NCBI RefSeq assembly: GCF_900091315.1
Contig: NZ_FLSP01000028.1
Coordinates: 23,204-87,203 of the forward strand
Length of the DNA: 64,000 bases
Reading direction: 5' to 3'
DNA from: Streptomyces sp. DI166
Lineage (GTDB): Bacteria > Actinomycetota > Actinomycetes > Streptomycetales > Streptomycetaceae
The position numbers and the translations under genes were made by a program. The notes under the pieces were generated by a model that was given only the letters and a program-made list of their open reading frames with translations, was not told where the DNA came from and did no database searches. Every line of letters begins with the position of its first letter. Positions within the stretch are counted from its first letter, which is position 1. Of the stretch, positions 55,201 to 63,184 are shown one piece after another.

Positions 55201-55970
55201 CAGCGGCCGTCGCGGGCGAGTCCGCGCTGGCGGCTGAAGCCGACGAAGCCGGAGGGGGTGGGCATGACGGTGACGCCGCCGGCGAGGGCGAGGTCGCATT
55301 CGCCGTTGCGCAGGGCCTGGACGCCGAGGTGGGTGGCGACGAGGGAGGAGGAGCAGGCCGTGTCGACGGTGACGGCGGGGCCCTCCAGGCCGAGGACGTA
55401 GGAGATGCGGCCGGAGACGACGGCGGTCATGTTGCCGGTGACGAGGAAGCCCTCGATCTCCTCGGGGACGGTGTCCAGGCGCGCGGCGTAGTCGGAGGCG
55501 ACGGCGCCCGCGAAGACGCCGGTGCGGGTGCCGCGCAGAGCGGCGGGGACGATGTCGGCGCGTTCGATTGCCTCCCAGCTCGACTCCAGCAGCAGGCGCT
55601 GTTGCGGGTCCATGGCGAGGGCCTCGCGCGGGGAGATCCCGAAGAACTCGGGGTCGAAGTCGGCGGCGTCGTGCAGGAAGCCGCCCTGGACGACGTAGCT
55701 CTTGCCGTAGGCGTCCGGGTCGGGGTCGTACAGGTCCTCGTCCCAGCCCCGGTCGGTGGGGAAGGGGGTGATGCCGTCGGTGCCGTCGGCGACCATGCGC
55801 CACAGGTCCTCCGGTGTGCCGACGCCGCCGGGGAAGCGGCAGGCCATGCCGATGACCGCGACCGGGTCCTGGTCCTTGGCCTCAAGTTCGCGCAGCCGCT
55901 GCCGTACCTGGGAGTAGTCGGCGGTGACACGCTTGAGGTACTCGCGGAGCTTGTCTTCGTTGTTCGGCAT
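43212..55970 (-). CDS. Type I polyketide synthase, two fully reducing methylmalonyl modules
   Basis: A 4252-residue bimodular PKS. Module A: docking helix (NNEDKLREYLKRV), KS (Cys206), AT (Ser654 in GHSQGE, YASH at 755), DH (His960, HAVAGKVLLP), ER (near 1561), KR (GGTGTLGG near 1742, Tyr1879), ACP (Ser2051). Module B: KS (Cys2283), AT (Ser2731, YASH at 2832), DH (His3037), ER (near 3641), KR (near 3824, Tyr3957), ACP (Ser4131). The C-terminus has an acidic docking tail (DDATDDELFDLLDSELG) to meet the terminal-module protein. Every domain looks active and both ATs predict methylmalonyl-CoA, so each module adds a methyl-branched, saturated unit. ATG 55970 follows AGGAG, 10 bases after the upstream stop. 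Confidence 0.95.
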   Translation of the reverse strand: MPNNEDKLREYLKRVTADYSQVRQRLRELEAKDQDPVAVIGMACRFPGGVGTPEDLWRMVADGTDGITPFPTDRGWDEDLYDPDPDAYGKSYVVQGGFLHDAADFDPEFFGISPREALAMDPQQRLLLESSWEAIERADIVPAALRGTRTGVFAGAVASDYAARLDTVPEEIEGFLVTGNMTAVVSGRISYVLGLEGPAVTVDTACSSSLVATHLGVQALRNGECDLALAGGVTVMPTPSGFVGFSRQRGLARDGRCKAFAAAADGTIWSEGVGVLLLERLSDARRNGHRVLAVVRGSATNQDGASNGLSAPSELAQRRVIQQALDNARLTIRDVDAVEAHGTGTSLGDPIEAQALLATYGQNRDPERPLWLGSIKSNIGHSGACAGVAGLIKMVMALRERVLPRTLHIDEPTPHVDWSSGNVQLLTQAREWTTEGERPRRGAVSSFGVSGTNAHMILEEAPPAVQPGPVDGPEGLSGSPAVPWPVSGRTADALRAQAGRLATVTGDPVDVGWSLCSARTSFEHRAVVWGGDAAELTAGLEALASGGVAANTVAGSAVVGSAPVFVFPGQGSQWLGMGRRLLSSSPVFAARIAECEAALSTHVDWSLTEVLSGDDDGWMQRVDVVQPVLWAVMVSLAAVWEAFGVTPAAVIGHSQGEIAAAAVVGALSLGDAARVVALRSAAIRDDLAGRGGMLSLATGPERAAEWVAPYGERVSVAVYNGPDASVVAGDPRALDEIAATAEAAGVRARRVPVDYASHSTQVEAIEARLLEALAPVVPQESRIPLISTVTGEVLDTSTMDAAYWYEGLRRPVRFTEAVQQALPYGRFVEVSAHPVLTMGVQAIAEAADHPVTVVGTLRRDEDENTRFIASAAELWVHGVDVNWSAVYAGRTVTRVDLPTYAFQHQRYWLESGTGTADVSGAGLAAADHPLLGAAVSLAADGGLVLTGRLSLRTHPWLADHAVAGKVLLPGTGFVELAIRAGDEVGCAHLSELTLQAPLVLPEQGAVHLQVVVSAPDGQGQRALTVYSRPEGAEPEWTLHAEGTLSPESVAPSDAGLTQWPPAGAESIDVTGFYPAVEAVGYGYGPAFQGLRAVWRRGGEVFAEVELGEPTRSEAGRFGIHPALLDAALHANGYGDFGGGGEALRLPFAWTGVSLFASGADRLRVRIGAAGEDALSVRVADGTGQPVAEVRSLVLRPVSAEALTSAEGEDLFRVEWSSLPLPEEAEEITGAWAVLGTEDPYNVGAAVQGAGLAVDSYLDLEGLRVVLDAGVPAPAVVLWTPPGAEDVSAVAAREVVEDVLGLVQEWLAQDPLSDTRLVVVTRGAVAVRDGEGVRDLATAPVWGLVRSAQSENPGRFLLLDLDPASDAAVDLAAEGVAAALAAGEWQLAVRGEDVLVPRLARASSGDALVPPAGERAWRLDTVASGTLDGLALVPVPEATAELEAGQVRISVRAAGLNFRDVLIGLGMVPDQRIMGSEAAGVVVEVGADVTHLAPGDRVMGFVTGGLGPLSVTDARMLVPVPEGWSFERAASVPVVFLTAYYGLVDLAAVEAGDTVLVHAGAGGVGMAAIQLARHFGAEVLATASPAKWDALRALGLTDDQLSSSRDLDFRESFADRRVDVVLNSLAHEFVDASLDLLSDGGRFLELGKTDIRDAEQVAAERPGVTYRAYSPGDGGLDRASEILRTVVGLFEAGVLEPLPVRAWDVRRAREAFRFMSQARHVGKVVLTMPPVVDPGGTVLITGGTGTLGGLLARHLVSEYGVRRLLLTSRTGPEAPGAAELAAAVTELGASVEIVACDAADRDQLAALLDGRRLTGVVHAAGVLADGLVTSLTSEQLATVWRPKVEAAINLHELTRDADLGLFAFYSSASGLFGAPGQANYAAANTFLDALAQHRRAQGLPATSLAWGYWEQASAMTGHMESRDRARVSQGGLVPLSSERGLALLDGALHLDEGIVLASPLDWAELRSHAAKGVLPGLLKGLVRAPAATRRTVASAAAADGGSLAERLAGLSETEREKALLDLVRSHVAAVLGHPNPQTVDAQRPFKDLGFDSLTAVELRNRLNAATGLRLPATLVFDHPTPTVLAHYIRSRIGGLPDPGERQAVAASPGTADEPIAIVGMACRYPGGIESPEHLWRMVLAGEDAIAPFPKDRDWDEDLYDPDPEAQGKTYVRGGGFVADATRFDAGFFGISPREALAMDPQQRLLLEASWEAVERAGIAPDSLRGTRTGVFAGALASEYVARLNTLPDGIEGFLGTGNMSSVTSGRIAYQLGLEGPAVTVDTACSSSLVALHLAAQSLRNGECDMALAGGVTVMCTPAGFVELSRQRGLSADGRCKAFADAADGFGPGEGVGVLVVERLSDARAKGHQVLAVVRGSAINQDGASNGLTAPNGPSQQRVIRAALANSGLSPADVDAVEAHGTGTTLGDPIEAQALLATYGQEREAGRPLWLGSVKSNIGHAQAAAGVAGVIKMVMAMRAGVLPRTLHVDRPTHHVDWSAGQVGILAEARDWQVEDRPRRAGVSSFGISGTNAHVILEEAPPVEAAPVVVSGPEGLSGSPVVPWLVSGRGAEALARQAGRLAGVHADPVDVGWSLWASRTGFEHRAVVWGREVTELRAGLETLASGGVAAHTVSGTAVTAGSPVFVFPGQGSQWVGMGRGLLKSSPVFAARIAECEAALSTYVDWSLTEVLSGDDDGWMQRVDVVQPVLWAVMVSLSAVWEAFGVTPAAVIGHSQGEIAAAAVVGALCLDDAARVVALRSAAIRDELAGRGGMLSLATGPERAAEWVGPYGDRVSVAVYNGPDASVVAGDPEALDEIAATAEAAGVRARRVPVDYASHSTQVEAIEARLLEALAPVAPRESRIPLISTVTGEVLDTSTMDAAYWYEGLRQPVRFTEAVQEALPHGRFVEVSAHPVLTMGVQAIAEAADHPVTVVGTLRRDEDENTRFIASAAELWVHGLDIDWTAVFSGRPVTRVDLPTYAFQRERYWLEAPNTTGDPAELGLGAADHPLLGAAVSLASDGGLVLTGRLSTRGRPWLADHAVAGTVLFPGTGFVELAIRAGDEVGCGHLAELTLHAPLVLPETGAVQVQVVVGAPDDHGDREVTVHSRPEDSDSPWTWHAEGVLAAETTPTPATDFTVWPPRDAEPLEVTGFYAGAEAAGYGYGPAFQGLRAAWRRGGEVFAEVELGETERAEAARFGIHPALLDAALHANAYGDFGGDGDDSLRLPFAWTGVSLFASGADRVRVRITAAGEDGLALEVADSTGLPVAQVRSLVLRPVSAGALTGPQGDDLFRADWTTPLPLSEEITPTGVWAVLGAEDPYGIGAAVQNAGLAVDSYPDLEGLRVVLEAGVPAPSLVLWTPLGAEGAPAEAARRTTERTLTVVQEWLAEEALSDTRLVVVTRGAVAPRDGEDVRDLVAAPLWGLIRSAQSENPGRFLLLDLDPESEPGSDAVAESVAAALEAGEWQVALRDEEALVPRLGRAETGSALVPPPGEKAWRLDTVGAGTLDGLALVPFPEATAPLAADQVRISVRAAGMNFRDVLIGLGMYPGQPILGSEAAGVVVEVGEGVTHLSPGDRVMGVIPRSFGPLAVADARVVVPIPEGWSFERAASVPVVFLTAYYGLVDLGGLRRGETVLVHAGAGGVGMAAIQLARHFGADVLATASPGKWDVLRGLGLSEDRMASSRDLGFRESFAGRRVDVVLNSLAREFVDASLELLAPQGRFVEMGRTDLRDPEELTRANPGMTYAPVELGEAGPERMGEILRTVVGLFEAGVLEPLPVRAWDVRRAREAFRFMSQARHVGKVVLTMPPVVDPGGTVLITGGTGTLGGLLARHLVSEYGVRRLLLTSRTGPEAPGAAELEAAVSELGASVEIVACDAADRDQLAALLDGRRLTGVVHAAGVLADGLVTSLTPEQLATVWRPKVEAAINLHELTRDADLGLFAFYSSASGLFGAPGQANYAAANTFLDALAQHRRAQGLPATSLAWGYWEEVSALTGTMDSRDRARLSQAGLVPMSSEHGLALFDRAVSLDEPLLVASPLDLVELRNLAKGGTLPGLLRGLVRTHAAPTRRSAVSAGTAGGPGALEERLASLGEPERERFLLDLVRSHVAAVLGHADPRSVDAERPFKDLGFDSLTAVELRNRLNTATGLRLPATLVFDHPTPMALTRHIRSRITLADAPDTAPALAEELERLERVIGAATTDDVVSHRITDRLRALLTALEGTAPPEDAAEDDDLDDATDDELFDLLDSELGTA
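44012..44700. repeat. KR-region repeat, module B copy
   Basis: 689 bases coding for the end of ER and most of KR in module B. They differ from 50246-50934 (module A) at only a few scattered positions, without indels (offset 6234). Confidence 0.75.
47209..48051. repeat. AT-region repeat, module B copy
   Basis: Second copy of the AT-coding repeat; see 40620-41462 and 53440-54282. Runs such as the segment ending in the GHSQGE codons are shared almost base for base. Confidence 0.7.
50246..50934. repeat. KR-region repeat, module A copy
   Basis: Partner of 44012-44700. Flanking sequences (for example the residues after the KR and the ER insert at 50940-51010) differ clearly, so the identity has sharp edges. 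Confidence 0.75.
53440..54282. repeat. AT-region repeat, module A copy
   Basis: Third copy of the AT-coding repeat, offset 6231 from the module B copy. Beyond its end the KS-AT linker sequences of the modules diverge. Confidence 0.7.
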
Positions 55971-55980
55971 CGGGGGGCTC

Positions 55981-58900
55981 CTAGGCTCCGAGCTCACGGT
56001 CGATCAGGTCGAACATCTCGTCGTCGGTGACGGAGTCGAGGGCGCTGCCGTCGAGCACGCTCTCGCCGGGGCCGTCGGCCGTGGGTGCGGTGGTGCTGGT
56101 CCAGCGCCACAGGACCGACTCCAGGCGTTTGACGACGCGGGCGCGGGCGGTGTGGTCGTCGAAGCCCGGTTCGACGGCGGCGAGGGCGGTGTCGAGCCGT
56201 TCGATCTCGGCGAGGACGCGTTCGGTGTCGTCGGCAGTCGCCGTGCCGCCGTCGGCGAGTGCCAGGCGTTCGTCGAGGTGGGCGGCGAGGGCGGTGGGGG
56301 CGGGGTAGGTGAAGACGAGGGTGGGCGGGAAGGTGAGGCCGGTCTCGGCGCCCAGCCGGTTGCGGAGCTGGACGGCCATCATCGAGTCGAAGCCGATGTC
56401 CTTGAACTGCCGGTCGGGGTCGACTGCTTCGGCCGAGTCGTGGCCGAGCACGGCCGCCGCCTGCCGGCGCACCAGGTCGGTGAGGTGCCGGAGGCGTTCT
56501 TCGGCGGTGAGGCCGGAGAGTGTGCGGACGAGGGCCTCGCCGGCCGCCGGGTCGGTGCCCTCGGTCGTGCCGGTGGCTCCTCGGCGGCGGGCGGGGACGG
56601 TGGGCGCGAGGTCGCGCAGTTCGGGCGGGAGGGTGCCGGTCGTGGCGCGGCGGCGCAGGTCCGCGGGGTCGAGCCGGGTCGCGACGAGCGGGGGCAGGCT
56701 CTGGTCGAGGATGTGGGCCAGGGCGGCGGCCGCGGTGCCCGGTGTCGTCTTGGCCTCCTCGTCCCAGGGGGCCGGGGTGACGAGTGCGATCGGGAGTCCG
56801 GCGGCCCGGCGTTCGTGGGCCAGGGCCGTGAGGCGGGCGTCGGGGTGGGTGGCGAGTACGGCGAAGGCGGTGACGGTGTCGTCGGGCTTTGTCAGCTCGT
56901 GCAGGTGGGCGGTGACCGTGGGGTCGTTGGCCGTGTCGACGATCGCGGTCACCTGTCGGTCCTTGAGGAGTCCGGTGAGCCAGGCGCGGTCGGTGAGGTC
57001 GCCCGTGACCGTTTCCACGTCCGTGGTGGGAAGGTCGTCGGTGGGGGCCGCCAACAGCACGGAGTCGACGGCTCGTTCGGTGGTCAGGTGGTGGACGAGG
57101 GTCGCGGCCGCGGTGCCGTCGCCGGACGCCGTGACCAGGACGGTGCCGTCCAGGGGCGGGTGGGTCCCGGGGGCCGGGACGCGTCGGGCGCGCGGGACGA
57201 GGAGGTCGCCGTCGCGCAGGGCGAGCGTCGGTTCTCCGGTGACGCGCAGGGCAGCGGGGAGGTCGGGGTCCGGGTCGGCGTCGAGGTCGAGGTGGATGAC
57301 GCGCCCGGGGTGCTCGGTCTGGACGACGCGTATGCGGTGTCCTACGGCGATCCCCGCCGGGTCCGTGTGGCCGTTCCGGGTGACGACGGCGAGGCGTGCG
57401 TGGGTGAGCCGTTCGTCGGCGAGCCAGCGGTCGAGGAGGGCCGCCGCCCGGTCCGCTTCGCCGTCCCGGTTGGCGCACGGCGCCAGTACCCATTCCGGTA
57501 CGGGCAGGCCCGCGTCCAGTGTGGCGAGCAGGGCGTCGAGGTCGGCGTGCTCGACGACGGCGTGGCCGCCTTCCTGGACGGTGACCGCGAGGCCGAGCGT
57601 GTCCTCCCCGAGGATCGCCCAGGTCGCGAACTCGTCCTCGATACCCGCCTGTTGGTTCTGTGCCGACGGGGTCCACTCGATCCGGAGCAGTGCGTCGGCG
57701 GCGGATGTGGCGGCGGTCAGCTGTGCGGGGTCCACGGCGCGCTGTACGAGGGCCCCGATCGCGGCGACCGGGCGGCCCGCCGGGTCGGCGAGCAGGACGC
57801 TGGTGCCGTCGGGCCCGGCCGGAGTGAGGCGGACGCGCAGTTCGGTGGCGCCGGTGGCGTACAGCCGTACGTCGCTCCAGGCGAAGGGCTGGCGGAGTTC
57901 GGACGTGTCGGTGGTGAGGGCGCTCGCGTGGAGGGCGGCGTCGAGGAGGGCGGGATGGAGGCCGTAGCGCGGGGCCTCGGTGCGCAGGGGGTCGGGGAGG
58001 GCGACGTCGGCGTAGGTCTCCTCGCCGAGGCGCCAGGCGGCGCGCAGGCCGTGGAAGGCGGGGCCGTAGCCGTAACCGGCGGCTTCCGCCCGGTCGTAGA
58101 AGCCGGAGAGGTCGAGGGGTTCGGCGCCGAGCGGGGGCCAGACGGTGAGGTCGTCCGGCTCGGGGCCGGTCTGCGGGTGCAGGACGCCCTCGGCGTGGCA
58201 GGTCCAGGGTTCGTCGGGGGTGCTGTGCTCGGGGCGGGAGTGGACGGCGACGGTGCGGGTGCCGTCGTCGGCGGGGGCGCCCACGGCGACCTGGATCAGG
58301 ACGCCGCCCCGGTCGGGCAGGACCAGGGGGCTGCCGAGGACCAGTTCGCCGAGGTGTCCGCAGCCCGCCTCGTCGCCCGCGCGGATCGCGAGTTCGGTGA
58401 GGGCCGAGCCGGGGAGCAGCGCGGTGCCGAGCAGCCGGTGCTGGCCGAGCCAGGGGTGGCTGTGGGGTGCGAGGCGGCCGGTGAGCAGCAGCCCTTCGTC
58501 GTCGGCCGGGTGGACGACGGCGCCGAGGAGAGGATGGCCGGTGTCGGTGAGGCCGAGGCCCGCCGGATCGCCCGCGGTGCCGGAGGGGGCGGTGAGCCAG
58601 TAGCGGCGGCGCTGGAAGGGGTAGGTGGGCAGGTCGACGGGGTGTGGGGTGCGGCCCGCGTGGAGAGCGGTCCAGTCGACGTGGGCCCCGGCGGTCCACA
58701 GGGCGGCGGCGGAGGCCGCGAATCGGTCGGGGCCTCCCTCCTCCCGGCGCAGGGTGCCGGTGATGACGGTGGCGTCGGCGCCGACGGTGTCCTCCAGCGC
58801 GGCGACCAGTACGGGGTGGGCGCTGACCTCGACGAAGGTGGTGTGGCCGAGTTCGACGGCGGTTTCGACGGCGGCCCGGAAGGATACCGGTTCACGCTGG

Positions 58901-61900
58901 TTGCGGTACCAGTAGGCGGCGTCCAGGGCTGCGGTGTCGTGGGGCCTGCCGGTAACGGTGGAGAGGAAGGCGGCGCGGCCGGGGCGCGGGTGGACGGTGC
59001 CGATGGCGGTGAGCAGGGCCTCCTCGACCTCGTCCATCTGGGGGGAGTGGGAGGCGTAGGCGTGGGCGACGCGACGGTGCCAGACGCCGTCCGCCTCCAG
59101 CTCGGCGGCGAGCGCGTCCAGTGCCTCGTGGGTGCCGGCGACGACGGTGGAGGTGGGGCTGTTGACGGCGCCGACGGACAGCGCCCCGTCGTGGGCCGCC
59201 AGCCGCTCGGCGAGCCGTTCCGCGCTCTCGGCGACGGAGATCAGACTGCCGCGTTCGAGGAAGGTCGCGCCGAGGGCCGCGCGGGCGGTGATGATCCGGG
59301 CGGCCTCCTCCAGGTCGAGCGCCCCGGCGACCACGGCCGCCGCCAACTCGCCCTGCGAGTGCCCGATGACGGCGGACGGCGTGACGCCGAGCGCCTCCCA
59401 GACTGCGGCCAGTGAGATCATCACCGCCCACAGCACGGGCTGGAGGATCTCCACGCGCTCGGTCCACTCAACCCAACGGGAGTCCGGTTCCGGCCCGTTG
59501 AGCAGCTCGGTGAGCCGCCATTCCACGTGCGGCGCGAGCGCCGCCTCGCACTCGGCCATGCGGGCGGCGAACACCGGGCTCGCGGCGAGGAGTTCGCGAC
59601 CCATGGCCGGCCACTGCGAGCCCTGTCCGGGGAAGACGAAGGTGACTCCGGCGGGGGCCTTGGCCCGCCCGGTGACGACCGGTCCGGCGGCCGGCCGGTC
59701 GGCGCCCTGGGCCAGGGCACGCGCCGCTGCCAGCGGATCGGGGCCGAGGAGGACCGCGCGGTGTTCCAGGGCGGCGCGCCGGGTGAGCAGCGCGTGGGAG
59801 ACGTCGGCCGGGTCGGTGTCGGTGTCCAGGTGGGCGGCGAGCCGGGCGGCCTGGGCGCGCAGGGCGTCCGTGTCACGGGCGGAGAGGGTCCACGGCAGCG
59901 GCCCGCCGTGCCACACCGGCTCACCCGGGACGGGCGCGGGCACGGGCCCGGCGTCCTCGGGCGGTGCCTCCAGGATGACGTGCGCGTTGGTGCCGCTGAT
60001 CCCGAAGGAGGACACGCCCGCGCGCCGGGCACGGCCGGTCTCCGGCCAGGGGATCGCCTCGGTGAGCAGGGAGACGGCGCCGGCGCTCCAGTCGACGTGC
60101 GAGGTCGGCTCGTCCACGTGCAGCGTCCTGGGCAGGACGCCTTCGCGCATCGCCAGCACCATTTTGATGACGCCCGCGACACCGGCGGCGGCCTGGGTGT
60201 GCCCGATGTTGGACTTCACCGACCCCAGCCACAGCGGCCGTTCGCGGTCCCGGCCGTAGGTCGCGAGCAGGGCCTGTGCCTCGATCGGGTCGCCGAGCTT
60301 CGTGCCCGTGCCGTGGGCCTCGACCGCGTCCACGTCGGCGGCACCGACCCCGGCGGCGGTGAGGGCGGCGCGGATGACGCGCTGCTGGGAGGGTCCGTTG
60401 GGGGCGGTCAGCCCGTTGGAGGCGCCGTCCTGGTTGATCGCGGTGCCCTTGACGACGGCGAGGATCCGGTGGCCGTTGCGGCGGGCGTCGGAGAGCCGTT
60501 CCAGGAGCAGCATGCCGACGCCCTCGGCGGGGCCGAAGCCGCCCGCGTCGGCGGAGAAGGCCCGGCAACGGCCGTCGGCGGAGAGTCCGCGCTGCCGGCT
60601 GAACTCCAGGAAGATCGACGGCGAGGGCAGCACGGTGACACCCCCGGCGAGGGCCAGCGAGCACTCGCCGTCCCGCAGCGCCTTCACCGCCAGGTGCAGG
60701 CTGACCAGCGAGGACGAGCAGGCCGTATCGATGGTGATGGCCTGGCCTTCGAGGCCGAGGGCGTAGGCGACCCGCCCGGAGGCCACGCTCGCGGAGTTGC
60801 CGATGCCGAGGAAGCCCTCCAGATCCTCCTGGCCGGGCCCGTAGGCGTGGGCGTAGTCGAGGGCGACGAGGCCGACGAAGACACCGGTCCTGCTGCCGCG
60901 CAGCCGCAGCGGATCGATGCCGGCCCGCTCGACGGTCTCCCAGCTCGCCTCCAGCAGCAGCCGCTGCTGGGGGTCCATGGCCAGCGCCTCGCGCGGCGAG
61001 ATCCCGAAGAACGCGGCGTCGAAGGAGTCCGCTCCGGTCATGAACCCGCCCTCACGGCCGTAGGTGCTGCCGGGCCGCTCGGGGTCGGGGTCGTAGTAGT
61101 CCTCGATGTCCCAGCCCCGGTCGTCGGGGCACCGGGTGATGGCGTCGCGGCCCTCGGCCAGCAACTCCCACAGCGCCTCGGGCGAGTCGACCCCGCCGGG
61201 CAGCCGACAGCTCATACCGATGATCACCACGGGGTCGTCGTCGGCACCGGACGCTTCCGCGCCCGGGACATCCGCCTGTTCCTCCACCACCTCCGGGAGC
61301 ACGAGCGTGAGCAGGTGGCGGGCGAGCGAACTGGTGCTGGGGTAGTCGAAGACGAGCGTGGCGGGCAGCCGCAGCCCCGTGCGGGCGATGAGCCGGTTGC
61401 GCAGGTCGACCGCGGTCAGCGAGTCGAAACCCAGTTCCTTGAAGGGCCGTTCGGGATCGACCCGCTGCGCGGAGGAGTGGCCGAGCGACGCGGCGACATG
61501 CTCGCGTACGACGTCCACCATGGCCCGCTCCCGGTCCCGCGTGGGCAGCGCGGCCAGCCGGGCGGCGAGATCCCCGGCCCCGGCCGGGCGCTCGCCCTCC
61601 GCGCCCGAGGCCGGTGCGACGAAGTCGGCCAGCAGCGGGCTGGGCCGACCCGTGGTGAACCCGGCGGCGAACCGTTCCCACTCCACGTCCACGACCGCGA
61701 CGGCCCCCGCCGCGTCCGTCCCGCCGAGCACTGCACGGCGCAGCGCGGCGACGGCACGCGACGGCTCCATGGGCACGAGGCCCGCCCGCCGCACCCCGCT
61801 CTCCACGATCCGCTCCTTGGCCATGCCCGCCCCGGCCCAGGGCCCCCAGGCCACGGAGGTGGCGGGCAGCCCGGCGGCGCGGCGCCGCGCGGCCAGCGCG

Positions 61901-63184
61901 TCGAGGGAGGCGTTCGCGGCGGCGTAGGCGGCCTGCCCGAGCGTGCCGACGGTCCCGGAGAGGGAGGAGAACAGCACAAAGGCCGCGAGGTCGTGACCGG
62001 CCGTCAGCTCATGGAGGTGCTGCGCCGCGGCGGCCTTCGGCCGCAGAACACGCCGCAACGACTCCTCGGTCAGCGAGGCCGCCACTCCGTCCTCGACGAT
62101 TCCGGCGGTGTGTACGACGGCCCTGAGCGGCAGTTCCTCCGGTACGGCGGCCAGCACCTCGGCAAGCCGCTCCCGGTCGGCCGCGTCGCACGCCGTCACC
62201 GTCACCCGCGCGCCCAGCCCGCGCAACTCCTCGGCGAGCGCGTCGGCACCGGGCGCCTCCCGCCCGCCGCGGCTGAGCAGCAGCAGATGCTCGGCACCCG
62301 CCTCGGCCAGGGACCGCGCGACATGAGCTCCCAGCGCACCGGTCCCACCCGTGATGAGCACGGTCCCGCGCGGCGGCCACTCCCCCTCCTCCCGGGCACC
62401 GATCGCGCCCCGGACGAGCCGCCGCGCCGACAACCCGGCCGGACGCACGGCGAGTTGATCCTCACCGTCCGCCCCGAGCAGCGCCGCGGCCAGCAGTCGC
62501 CCGGTGCGCTCGTCGAGCGCTTCCGGCAGATCGACGAGACCGCCCCACAGATCGGGCAGCTCCAGCCCGACGACCCTGCCGAGCCCCCAGAGCGCGGCGC
62601 CGCCCGCGTCGGGCGGTGGGTCGGAGGGCGTCACGGCGACGGCACCCCGGGTGGCACACCACAGGGGCGCGTCAATACCGGCCGCGGCGACCGCGTGCAG
62701 GAGGGCGAGGGTGGCGGTGAGTGCGGGGGCGAGGCCGTCGTCGTCCGGGGTGGTCGCGGCGGGGTCGCAGCCCAGGAGGGAGAGCACGCCGGTGAAGGGG
62801 GTGTCGTCGGTGGCGCAGCGGGCCAAGTGCTCCGTAAGTCGGTCTCCGGTCACCGGGACCGGCTCGATACCGGCTGCCGCAAGGGCGGTGACAATGCCGG
62901 TGACCGGCTCGGCGGCACCCTCGGGCACCACCACCAGCCAACGGCCGCTCGCCGTCGCCCCCGGAGGCGGCAGCGGCTTCCAGGTGACCGTGTAGCGGAG
63001 GGCGTCCACGGCACTCCGCTCCCGTCGGCGGCGCCGCCAGGCGGCCAGGGCAGGGAGCGCTTCGCGCAGGGCGTCGTCGTCGGAGTCGAGGGCCGCCGCG
63101 AGGGCGGTGACATCCTCCTGCTCGACGGCTTCCCAGAAGCGGGACTCCTCGGTGTCGGGGGTGTCTGTGGGGGTGGGGCGTCCA
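55981..63184 (-). CDS. Type I polyketide synthase: KR-ACP, then KS-AT-DH-(dead KR)-ACP, downstream of a frameshift
   Basis: The main in-frame part of a PKS gene that enters from the right edge; its upstream AT is in another frame (see 62850-64000). Domains: KR (GGTGALG near 62345, Tyr in AYAAAN near 61926, active), ACP (LGFDSLTAV, serine near 61420); then KS (TACSSSL, Cys near 60720), AT (GHSQGE near 59357, AYASH near 59055: methylmalonyl), DH (HRLLGTALLP, His near 58440; DAALHA), a degenerate KR (57160-56640) and ACP (GFDSMMAVQL, serine 56395). The KR reads TASGDGTAA in place of the GGTGxLG loop and has lost about 14 residues with the catalytic Ser and Tyr. There is no ER. The C-terminus DDEMFDLIDRELG is a docking tail. 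The last module should leave a ketone. Confidence 0.9.
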
